The position numbers and the translations under genes were made by a program. Positions 8,202 through 15,986 of a DNA stretch of 64,000 nucleotides are shown here, piece after piece; the stretch's first letter is position 1, and each line of letters begins with the position of its first letter. This DNA comes from Bacillus sp. OV166 (GTDB lineage: Bacteria > Bacillota > Bacilli > Bacillales > Cytobacillaceae): assembly GCF_900177675.1 (NCBI RefSeq), contig NZ_FXWM01000001.1:2365001-2429000 (forward strand). The letters run 5' to 3'. The notes under the pieces were generated by a model that had not been told where the DNA came from, did no database searches, and was given only the letters and a program-made list of their open reading frames with translations.

Positions 8202-11200
8202 AATTGTTAACCTGAAATATGATGGCATGCAAAAGCAATATAAAGATACCACTTTTAATTTCCATAATGAAGAGACATCAACCAATGGCCTTATAGCAAT
8301 GATGAATGGGGGCGGGAAAGGTGTGTTCCTTCAAACGATCTTCCAAATACTCAAACCTGGGACTTCGTGGGGGAAACAAAACAATCGTTATTATCAACAG
8401 TTTTTCTTTAATAATAAAGAACAATTTATTCCCTATACCTTTCATGTTCTCATTCAATGGGAATTGGATGGTGCTGACCGTCGGTATCTGATAACTGGAG
8501 GAATGTTCTCAGCCGAACAACGGATCTCGATGAGTGAAGAAAGTGGAAATGAAAGTAAAACATTGGAACAGGAAGCAAAAATCCTCCCTACGATTACCTT
8601 TTATACGAGAGAATTTGAACGGAAAGAAGAGGCAGCGCTTGAGCATATTCCACTCTACGATAATGATGAGGTTGCTGAAATCGAAAGTTTAAAGGACTAT
8701 TTAAAATGGAATGGATATGACGTTTACCGAGATACGAAGAAGCACTATCGCATCCTGGATACATACGGAATTAACCGTAAAGACTGGGATATTATGAAAG
8801 ATATTAACAAGGATGAAGGCGGCGTTGGGAAATACTTTGAGGGAGCGGAGGATGATCATTCCCTGTTCCAAAAACGAATTGTTCCCACTGTTAGTCAAGT
8901 CTTGCACAGGACGGAACATCAAAAGAACGATCTTGTGGAGATTTTCAAGAGTCAGGCAAGTATCGCTAAGGACCTGCCTGTTCTCTTAAAAAGAGAGCAA
9001 GCCCATAAAGAGTTTTTAGAAGATATTGTCCCATTTGAAGAGCATCTAGCTAAAGGTGTAGAACATAAAGAAATTGTACAAGCAAGTATACAGGCAGGAA
9101 GACAACTGCTGGGTGCGCTACAGCATTTGAAGCAAACGGAAGAGGAAACACGGCTTACTTTAGAAAAAGACATGGAGAAATTAATCATAAGGCAAGCAGA
9201 ACTCCGCTATCAAAAAGACAATTTAGAGTATGCAAAAGCTCACAGAGAAGTTATGGATTGGGAAAAGAAATTAGTGGAAGAAAGGAAAAAGCATACTTCC
9301 TTACAAGCCATCGTTCTAGAGAAACAGGAGCGAAAAGAAGCGTTAGTATTTCAGGCTTTATTGAAAGAGTGGAGTGAAAACGAACAAACCATTCGCTCTC
9401 TTTCCCAGCAGATAGCTACATTGGAACAAAATAGCGGCTTAGAGCAAGTGAATCAAAGAATGGAAGAAATCAAACAAGAAGCTAAAAAGCAATGGGAGCA
9501 GTCCTATTTATCCATACAAGAAGCGATTAAGAAGTATGTGGGATATCAAAAGTTCTTAAAGAAAAAAGGAACGGAGTTGTCGCAACAGGATAAACAAAAG
9601 ACAAAAAAGATTGCTCAGCTTAGTACTGAAATTGATTTTCTTTACACGCAGATGCATGCCTTTGAGTCCAAGGAAGCGGCACTAATCCAAGCATTTGGCG
9701 ACCGCTTAAGCTATGACTTAAAGGGATTGATCGAAAGTCTGTTTAAACAAATTGAAGACAAAAAGGCTAGATTAGTAGAGTTGCAAGTAAAAGATAAAGA
9801 GTCTAGTGAACGGCAAAACCAACTTGCCACTTCACATGGTACCCTCGTCCAATCGATTCAGTTTTCAGAAGAAAAATGTGAAGAATTAAACCTAGTAAAT
9901 GAAGAGCAAATGCAAAGAGAAGCAAAATTATTAGATAAACTTCATGGTTTATTAGATGATGCCACAGCGCCGTTTACTCACTCGCTCTTATCGAAGTATT
10001 CTATACAAATAGAAGAAATACTAAGCAATAACCGACAACAAGCTGAACAAATAAAAAAAGAACTTTGGGAAACACAACTCGACCATTCCTTAAACGATGA
10101 GCCCTTTTGGGTTGCAAATAAAGATGTAAAAGAATTAAAGGAATGGATCGATGAGAAGACTGGCATTGATGTGTTTTATGGAACCCAATTTCTCCAATCC
10201 TTACGTGCAGAGGACCTAGCGAATAACCTTATGAAGTATCCACTCCTTCCATACGGATTGGTCGTAAACGGGCAGCAATGGCAAAAAATAAATCAGCAGG
10301 TTCTTTCCGGAAGAATGTTCAAAAGTCCTGTTCCGATTTTCTTGCGGGAGGAAATGAACAGCGAATATCATCCAACTTCCTTTGTGATCATTAATGGAAC
10401 CGAGCAAGAGCTATTAACGGATAAAAACCAATTCACCAACTGGAAAATAAAGATTGCTAAACAAATAGAAGAAAAGAAAGATACACTCCTTGAAATTGAA
10501 AAAACAGAAACCTCCTTACGTCGTGTTTTAAAGGAAATCGATCGATTTTTATCGATCGATCTTTCTATTGATATCGAAAAAGCTCTCAATCAGGAACAAA
10601 ACGCGCTTCTTTCTAAGAAAACAAATTTACAGGAAATCAAAGCACAAGAAGAAAAAGAAAAAGAATTACAGCTTCAGCTAAAAGAACAGCTGGAGAATAC
10701 AAAAGGTAAAATAGAAAAGATTACAAAAGATGTGGAAACATTAGAGGGTTTTGATCAAGAAAAAATTCTTCATCAAGAAAATAAACGAGTGAAATTAGAG
10801 AAAGAAAAGCAAAAGGAAGCCTTAGGTTCTCAGCAGCAAGAAATAGGAAAAGAGCTCCAAAATACAGTTGAACTGCAAAACCAGTGGAATCAAACGTATG
10901 TAGAATGGAAGCTGACAACTGAACAAACTATAAAGGAGATCAGGTTCTTTATGGAAGAAGCGGTTTTTCCTACTGATGAAAAAGCAGACCCATGTGATGA
11001 GGTCCCTCATCTTTCATCACATTTATTAGAAAAGATAAACGGAAGTATTGGAGAGCTAAAACAGCTCCAGAAATCAAAGGAAGAACAGGCTAGAGAATTA
11101 CTCGTTATTCTAGCAAAAAAAGAAACCGAACAAAAGCAGCAAAAGAAATTAGAGAAAAAACTCAATGCTCATGATGAGGATTGGAATAAAGCTCCAGAAC

Positions 11201-12642
11201 CAGATGAACCTATCAGTATATTAGAAAATATGCTGCAAACCGCACAGAAGGAAGCGAAGACAGCGGAAAAAGAAGAACGGGAACAAGGAACGGCTGTAAC
11301 AGTAGCAGAAACGTCCTTAAAGCATGCGACCGAACAGCGTGACAAGTCAGGAAAGAAAGTTGAAAAGCATGAAAAACAGCCGGAAGAATGGGCAGACCTT
11401 GACTTAGAAGTAAAGGCTTTAGAAATTAAAGACCAAACGAAATTAACAAAAGAGGAAGTAAAGCAGGCTGAGAAACGCCAAAAAGAAACAGAAACGAATA
11501 TTGCGGGTTTCGAAGGGGATTTGTTAACCTTATCCGTTATCCTAAAGGAGGAAGCGGCAGCCTTTACGAATCATGATTTAGAAAAAATTAAGAGTCAAGG
11601 GAAAGCATGTATCTTATCCTGGTGTGAAGGACATCAAGTGATTCAGGAAGAAGGTAAGGAGAAGCATGCGAAAATCGATCAATCATTAAGGAATTTAAAG
11701 CTCACGATTGAAGGAAAAGATTGGGAGATTCGCTTTAAAAATGAAGTATTAACCACACTAGACCATATGGATACAAGGCATTATACACATATCCAAAGTA
11801 TCGTTAAAAACATGAAGCGTTTTTCACAAAGTGGGTTGGAACAATTAGAACGCGACAAAGAAAGGGCAGAAAAGGCTCAAAACTTCTGGGCAAGCCGTGC
11901 CAGCATGAAAGTGATGAGCATTGCAGAGGCGATTCGTTCTATGATTGCGAAAATGAAGCTGAAAAATGAACGAGGATCCTTTCCGCTCGTTCAGCTCAAA
12001 GAAGACATCTTACCTAAAAAGGCGGAAGATATTGAACCACTGCTGAAGCAGCATTTTGTAGCTGCTATTAACAAAATCACTAAACAATTTGATTTGATTG
12101 ATGATCATAATCGCGCCTTAGATGAAGAAATAAAACAACTGATAAGTGATGAGCAAATTTTATTTGTATCACTCCGAAATCGATATCCTGAGCTGCTCGT
12201 CTATAATATGCGAACGGATAATGCCTTTATGTACGGGAAACCGCAAAGAGAGCATTATTCAACCTGGCAGACTATTAATCAAGGTTCTAGGACGAAATCC
12301 GATGGCAGCGGCGGACAAAAGCTATCCGCTCGAATGGTGATGATGATGATGTTATTATCAGTTAAAAGCGAAACCGATCAAAGCTGGGTTCCTTTAGTCT
12401 GTGATAATCCGTTCGGACAAGCAGCTTCGGCACATGTCCTTGACCCGATCTTCGCCGTAGCCGAAAAACTGAAGTTCCAATTCATCGTCGTCACACCGCC
12501 TGAACTGGTGAAAACGGAAATCAGCCAAAGATTTGATTCCTATTATAAATTGGACTTCATTCGTGAAAAAGGAAAAGAAATTGTTTCGGACACGATTGTT
12601 CCAGCCTTTCGGATTTATCAGGGAGAAGTAGTCGTTCAATAA
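8179..12642 (+). CDS. jetC: Wadjet protein JetC (SMC/MukB-like ATPase)
   Basis: A 1487-residue SMC-type ATPase: N-terminal head, long coiled coils from about residue 270 to 1270 rich in E, K and Q, a short globular hinge-like region near 640-750, and a C-terminal head. The head motifs are the P-loop N43-GGG-K47, the ABC signature S1377-GGQ1380 and a Walker B-like LVCDNPFG (D1409, N1410). The residue after the P-loop lysine, normally Ser or Thr, is Gly48 (codon GGT), and Walker B has Asn where Glu is usual. The start at 8179 follows AGGAGG by six bases. It would power loop extrusion of plasmid DNA. The gene ends with a terminator at 12680. Confidence 0.88.
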   Translation: MPKIHRIRIVNLKYDGMQKQYKDTTFNFHNEETSTNGLIAMMNGGGKGVFLQTIFQILKPGTSWGKQNNRYYQQFFFNNKEQFIPYTFHVLIQWELDGADRRYLITGGMFSAEQRISMSEESGNESKTLEQEAKILPTITFYTREFERKEEAALEHIPLYDNDEVAEIESLKDYLKWNGYDVYRDTKKHYRILDTYGINRKDWDIMKDINKDEGGVGKYFEGAEDDHSLFQKRIVPTVSQVLHRTEHQKNDLVEIFKSQASIAKDLPVLLKREQAHKEFLEDIVPFEEHLAKGVEHKEIVQASIQAGRQLLGALQHLKQTEEETRLTLEKDMEKLIIRQAELRYQKDNLEYAKAHREVMDWEKKLVEERKKHTSLQAIVLEKQERKEALVFQALLKEWSENEQTIRSLSQQIATLEQNSGLEQVNQRMEEIKQEAKKQWEQSYLSIQEAIKKYVGYQKFLKKKGTELSQQDKQKTKKIAQLSTEIDFLYTQMHAFESKEAALIQAFGDRLSYDLKGLIESLFKQIEDKKARLVELQVKDKESSERQNQLATSHGTLVQSIQFSEEKCEELNLVNEEQMQREAKLLDKLHGLLDDATAPFTHSLLSKYSIQIEEILSNNRQQAEQIKKELWETQLDHSLNDEPFWVANKDVKELKEWIDEKTGIDVFYGTQFLQSLRAEDLANNLMKYPLLPYGLVVNGQQWQKINQQVLSGRMFKSPVPIFLREEMNSEYHPTSFVIINGTEQELLTDKNQFTNWKIKIAKQIEEKKDTLLEIEKTETSLRRVLKEIDRFLSIDLSIDIEKALNQEQNALLSKKTNLQEIKAQEEKEKELQLQLKEQLENTKGKIEKITKDVETLEGFDQEKILHQENKRVKLEKEKQKEALGSQQQEIGKELQNTVELQNQWNQTYVEWKLTTEQTIKEIRFFMEEAVFPTDEKADPCDEVPHLSSHLLEKINGSIGELKQLQKSKEEQARELLVILAKKETEQKQQKKLEKKLNAHDEDWNKAPEPDEPISILENMLQTAQKEAKTAEKEEREQGTAVTVAETSLKHATEQRDKSGKKVEKHEKQPEEWADLDLEVKALEIKDQTKLTKEEVKQAEKRQKETETNIAGFEGDLLTLSVILKEEAAAFTNHDLEKIKSQGKACILSWCEGHQVIQEEGKEKHAKIDQSLRNLKLTIEGKDWEIRFKNEVLTTLDHMDTRHYTHIQSIVKNMKRFSQSGLEQLERDKERAEKAQNFWASRASMKVMSIAEAIRSMIAKMKLKNERGSFPLVQLKEDILPKKAEDIEPLLKQHFVAAINKITKQFDLIDDHNRALDEEIKQLISDEQILFVSLRNRYPELLVYNMRTDNAFMYGKPQREHYSTWQTINQGSRTKSDGSGGQKLSARMVMMMMLLSVKSETDQSWVPLVCDNPFGQAASAHVLDPIFAVAEKLKFQFIVVTPPELVKTEISQRFDSYYKLDFIREKGKEIVSDTIVPAFRIYQGEVVVQ

Positions 12643-12679
12643 GGTAATACAATCATATAGTCAAGGATATAAACGTAAA

Positions 12680-12718
12680 AAATCTCACTTTCGATATGGA
12701 AGGTGGGATTTTTATTTT
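12680..12718 (+). terminator. terminator of the Wadjet operon
   Basis: AAATCTCACTTTC (12680-12692) pairs, with two G-T pairs, with GAAGGTGGGATTT (12699-12711), followed by a T-rich tail. It also lies at the truncated end of the dnaB remnant on the other strand. Confidence 0.7.
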
Positions 12719-12874
12719 GCAATTCCTTCAACGCTTGAAACAAGTGCTGATTTCGTTTCTGCGAAAAATGGCATGGCTCTAATGTGATTTCATGAATCAG
12801 TTCAGGAGAGAGAAAGACCGCGCCTAATAGGATGCTTCTGCTTCAAACAGATTTTCTTGCTGAATATTCGGCAA
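12714..12874 (-). pseudogene. truncated, frameshifted phage DnaB-type helicase N-terminus
   Basis: On the minus strand, a start overlapping the end of the helicase-loader gene (TTG at 12874) leads into QQENLFEAEAS. A one-base shift near 12832 then gives ILLGAVFLSPELI and, after a short gap, HLFQALKELQN. This is the N-terminal-domain pattern of replicative DNA helicases (AEQSVLGAIF, then the F.AI.EL helix). Homology stops near 12714, exactly where the Wadjet terminator begins; the rest of the helicase is missing. In SPP1-like phages the helicase follows the loader, as here. It is a broken gene with no expected product. Confidence 0.62.
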
Positions 12875-13181
12875 GCCAATCAGGTAATGTACTTCGTTGG
12901 TTAGGTTCGCCTTCGTGTTCAATTCTCTCCGGTCCTTTCCTCATCCATTTTTGTAATGTTTCTGGAAAATTATTTTCTTCAAAAGGGAATACAGCAATAT
13001 CAGCAATCGCAGGTGGAAAAGGACTTTTTCGAATGTGGTTTTTCACCTTCGCCATTACCTTTTCATAATCCATTTCAGAACAAAATTGGAACCATTGCTG
13101 GACCGTTTCGTCCTTAAAAATGCAGTCGGGATAAACCGATTCAATAAGTATTAAAAGTTTGACTACCTCTTCCTTGGTCAA
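12843..13181 (-). CDS. phage replicative helicase loader/inhibitor (G39P-like)
   Basis: A 112-residue protein resembling the SPP1 G39P family, which loads the phage DnaB-type helicase and inhibits it until loading. The fit shows in the N-terminal helix (MTKEEVVKLLILIESVYP), a W..C..MDYE segment, and the HI..SPFPPAIADI block typical of this family and of DnaC-like loaders. An AGGAGG precedes the ATG. It overlaps the start of a dnaB remnant downstream, as in phage replication modules. No other phage gene is complete nearby, so it is probably a stranded prophage or mobile-element fragment. Whether it is expressed is unknown. Confidence 0.72.
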   Translation of the reverse strand: MTKEEVVKLLILIESVYPDCIFKDETVQQWFQFCSEMDYEKVMAKVKNHIRKSPFPPAIADIAVFPFEENNFPETLQKWMRKGPERIEHEGEPNQRSTLPDWLAEYSARKSV

Positions 13182-13218
13182 TGCGATTCCTCCTCTAACA
13201 TAATTTTCTCTTCATGAA

Positions 13219-13368
13219 TCAGCCATTCCACCCGTCAGACATGGATTCCTTTTTTGACTTTTTAGGCTGTTTCCCGTTTTTCTCTGCTTCTAGTCTTCTA
13301 GTATTGACTGGATGGCCTTTTCGCAATACAACGCGCTGTAAGTTATAATAAAATCGGATGGTAATTAA
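13219..13368 (-). pseudogene. possible C-terminal remnant upstream of the helicase loader
   Basis: A 49-codon open stretch on the minus strand with no good start reads ITIRFYYNLQRVVLRKGHPV and ends in SDGWNG. It lies directly before the loader gene on the same strand and could be the tail of the preceding phage replication gene. No family was recognised. Confidence 0.3.
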
Positions 13369-13371
13369 TTA

Positions 13372-13404
13372 TTATGAACAATAGTTTTTTTTAAAAGTTC
13401 ATAA
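13372..13404. promoter_or_regulatory. inverted repeat before the MocR gene
   Basis: TTATGAAC (13372-13379) and GTTCATAA (13397-13404) form a perfect inverted repeat with a 17-base spacer, about 70 bases before the MocR-type gene. It is a candidate autoregulatory operator. Confidence 0.35.
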
Positions 13405-13473
13405 CAAACGATTAATAATATTAATAAAGAAACATAATAGTTAGACTACATTACATAATAAGGACTGAAATAT

Positions 13474-14904
13474 ATGGATTGGAAACCAGATCGCCAAGCC
13501 AAAAAAGCTATCTATAAACAACTTGCTGATTATATCGAAAATGGAATTGCAGATGGTACTTTTCCTCCAGATAAACCATTACCTTCTGAAAGAAATTTAG
13601 CTAAGGACCTTAACATAAATAGAAGTACAGTAGTTGCAGCATATGATGAATTGGAGTCAAATGGTCTAATACAAAGGAATAGAGGAAGCGGGACGACCAT
13701 AAGTAAAGATATATGGGGAATTACCAAGAAACGTATACCGAACTGGAACAGGTATATTGAAGCAGGATCGTTTTTACCAAACTTGCCTATAACACAGAGG
13801 ATAAGGAAGGAAGCAGTAGAACAAAAGTTAATCAATCTAGCTAGCGGAGAACTGTCAGAGGATCTTTTTCCGTTGAAATACCTAAGTGAGATTACTTCTT
13901 CTAGATCGTTTATAGGAAGCTTAGGTTATGATCACCCGCAAGGAAACGCAATATTAAGAGAAACGATTGCAAAGCATGTTAAGCTATATAGAAAAATTGA
14001 AACAAATCCTTCATCCATATTAATTACATCTGGGGCACAACAAGCATTGCACTTGGTGGTTCAATGCCTATTAAAACAAGGAGATGCAGTTGCATTGGAA
14101 GATCCCTCTTATAACTATAATCTTCCGATTTTTAAATCAGCAGGATTGAGACCTTATTTCATACCTGTAAACCAAGATGGAATTAACCCGGATGACTTAC
14201 TTTCATTACATAAAAAGCATCGAATCCGAATGATATTTTTGAACCCTGCTTTTCAAAATCCAACAGGAGCCTTACTTCAGGAAAAGCAACGGAAAGCGAT
14301 CTTAGAAATATCTTCAGAACATGGTATACCTGTGGTTGAGGATGATCCTTATAGTTTAACCTCGTTTACAGGGGAAAATATTTCTACTCTAAAATCAATG
14401 GATATTAACGGAAATGTCTTATATATTAGCTCTTTAACAAAGATCGTTGCTTCTGGATTAAGAATTGGTTGGATTATTGGCCCCACACCTGTTATTGAGA
14501 GATTATCCGATGCGAAGCAGCAAATTGATTTTGGTCATGCTAGTTTTACTCAGTGGATCGCAAATGATTTTTTAGAATCGGAAAATTTCCAATCTCATAT
14601 TGAAAATTTAAACAAACAATTAGAAAAGAGAAGAAATCAAATTATTACTAGTCTTATATTTTATTTAAAGGATAAAGTTGATTTCTCCATCCCTCAGGGA
14701 GGAATTCATATTTGGTGCAGGATAAAAAAAGAGGTGAATGAAATGCAATTACTGGAGGAATCAATCAGAAGAGGAGTTATTTATGTCCCAGGTTACACGA
14801 TGGGGTCCAAAAAAGGTTTTGTTCGTTTTACATTTGCTAGGGAAAATGAAGAATTAATACATGAAGGAATTAAAAGGTTTGCGGAAGCACTTGGGTCTAT
14901 TTAA
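13474..14904 (+). CDS. MocR-family transcriptional regulator (GntR HTH plus aminotransferase domain)
   Basis: A 476-residue fusion of an N-terminal GntR winged helix (about residues 10-78, with LPSERNLAKDL and NRSTVVAAYDEL) and a fold-type I aminotransferase domain (about 115-470). The PLP-binding lysine is K323 in SSLTKIVASGLRIGW, and NPAFQNPTG and EDDPYS motifs are present. MocR proteins use PLP or an amino-acid adduct as effector, typically controlling vitamin B6, GABA, taurine or amino-acid genes. Upstream are phage remnants; downstream is an unknown small gene, so the target cannot be read from context. Self-regulation through the inverted repeat at 13372 is possible. Confidence 0.88.
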   Translation: MDWKPDRQAKKAIYKQLADYIENGIADGTFPPDKPLPSERNLAKDLNINRSTVVAAYDELESNGLIQRNRGSGTTISKDIWGITKKRIPNWNRYIEAGSFLPNLPITQRIRKEAVEQKLINLASGELSEDLFPLKYLSEITSSRSFIGSLGYDHPQGNAILRETIAKHVKLYRKIETNPSSILITSGAQQALHLVVQCLLKQGDAVALEDPSYNYNLPIFKSAGLRPYFIPVNQDGINPDDLLSLHKKHRIRMIFLNPAFQNPTGALLQEKQRKAILEISSEHGIPVVEDDPYSLTSFTGENISTLKSMDINGNVLYISSLTKIVASGLRIGWIIGPTPVIERLSDAKQQIDFGHASFTQWIANDFLESENFQSHIENLNKQLEKRRNQIITSLIFYLKDKVDFSIPQGGIHIWCRIKKEVNEMQLLEESIRRGVIYVPGYTMGSKKGFVRFTFARENEELIHEGIKRFAEALGSI

Positions 14905-15158
14905 TACTTAAAATTAGAAAGGATCATGTTCATAGGATTACTATAACATTCATTTCGGCAAATCCATTTCAGTTATGTTATAATACTATCAAATCAATGA
15001 TAAGCGCTCGAATTTTAATTTTTTTCATAATATATTTCTAGCAAAGATATTTTGAAATTCACTGTTCAATTAATACCCTAGCAGCTTATAGTCACTTCCT
15101 CACAAGAAACAACGGTATAAGAGCGGTAATCAAATAATTTTATCAAGGAGTGAATTAA

Positions 15159-15428
15159 ATGGTTATTCGAAGTAAAGCCGATGTTGAGTTCTTTTGTGAG
15201 AGGTTTGGTGATTTGGCCATCTGGGATGGTTCGAAGCACTACATTGCCCTACAAGATGATCAAAACAACGGCACTGTTACATTTATGCGATATCCTGATG
15301 GCAAGCTTACTGCTCATAGGAAGTATCAAGCTTTTTGGGATATAAATGAGCTTCCGGTTGATAATAAAGATATATGGCGGTATAGAAAAGTTCTTAATAG
15401 TTACTTGAAAAATTTCAATAATTATTAA
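15159..15428 (+). CDS. hypothetical small protein
   Basis: An 89-residue soluble protein with many aromatic residues (FW, WDGSKHYIAL, FMRYPDGKL, IWRYRKVL) and no signal peptide or membrane segment. No family was recognised. An AAGGAG lies eight bases before the ATG, and a clean terminator follows the stop, so it is very likely a real monocistronic gene. The 250 bases before it are AT-rich and hold a TATAAT near 14980 but no convincing -35. Confidence 0.65.
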   Translation: MVIRSKADVEFFCERFGDLAIWDGSKHYIALQDDQNNGTVTFMRYPDGKLTAHRKYQAFWDINELPVDNKDIWRYRKVLNSYLKNFNNY

Positions 15429-15460
15429 AGGCGACTTCATTTTGTGGAGTCGCTTTCTTC
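15427..15460 (+). terminator. terminator after the 89-residue gene
   Basis: GCGACTTCA (15431-15439) pairs with TGGAGTCGC (15445-15453), followed by TTTCTTC. It lies directly behind the stop codon. Confidence 0.75.
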
Positions 15461-15621
15461 GTATTCGAGTTACGAGAGTAGTTGGGTATAAATGAAAAAA
15501 AACCATCATCTTAGTTACCTTCACACTGCCATATATAACAGTTGTCAGCTGGAAATTTGATGGTTTTGGCGAAGTGTCTTTTACCGTGACAGATTAATAA
15601 TTGTAGAGAGTAGGGATTTTA

Positions 15622-15804
15622 ATGCCTATTATTCATGTGCAAATGATGGAAGGTAGACCGAAAGAAAAAGTGGCTGAATTAATTCGCAATGTCACGACCA
15701 CCGTATCCGAAACATTGGATTCACCGAAGGAGAATATAAGAGTCCTCGTAACCGAGATTCCTAAAACACATTGGGGGAAAGCTGGGGAGCCGGTTGAAAA
15801 ATAG
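15622..15804 (+). CDS. 4-oxalocrotonate tautomerase family protein
   Basis: A 60-residue protein beginning MPIIHVQM, so that after Met removal Pro-1 is the catalytic base. It also has the conserved REK-type segment (GRPKEKVAELIRNV) and the VLVTEIPKTHWGKAG end of the 4-OT family. 4-OT enzymes convert 2-hydroxymuconate to 2-oxo-3-hexenedioate in meta-cleavage pathways; bacilli also carry close relatives (YwhB type) of unclear function. The arginine usually at position 11 corresponds to R12 of the open frame. It stands alone between two terminators. An aromatic role is possible but the ring-dioxygenase island is 30 kb away. Confidence 0.85.
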   Translation: MPIIHVQMMEGRPKEKVAELIRNVTTTVSETLDSPKENIRVLVTEIPKTHWGKAGEPVEK

Positions 15805-15812
15805 AAAATGAC

Positions 15813-15841
15813 TGAGCATGGTGGTAACACCGCCATGCTCA
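15813..15841 (+). terminator. hairpin after the tautomerase gene
   Basis: TGAGCATGG and CCATGCTCA form a 9-bp perfect stem eight bases after the stop, followed by AAGTTT. The T-run is weak. Confidence 0.55.
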
Positions 15842-15921
15842 AGTTTAATACTATTCTGAAAGCGGTTCCTGGGGGAGGGGAAATGGCTTGTATTCGAAAA
15901 TAAGAAAGATAATTAGAGTAC

Positions 15922-15955
15922 AAAAAACCGACTTCCATTAGGAAATCGGTTTTTT
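15922..15955. terminator. bidirectional terminator between tautomerase and PucR-type genes
   Basis: The AAAAAACCGA arm with following bases pairs with GGAAATCGGTTTTTT, giving T-runs on both strands between convergent genes. Confidence 0.8.
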
Positions 15956-15986
15956 ACGTTATCGGTAAGTAACTTTTAGTTTGAAA

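Noticed and set aside
4886..12642. Housekeeping MukBEF-type condensin
   Set aside because: The linked TOPRIM protein (JetD) and the Gram-positive context, where Smc-ScpAB is the housekeeping complex, fit Wadjet instead.
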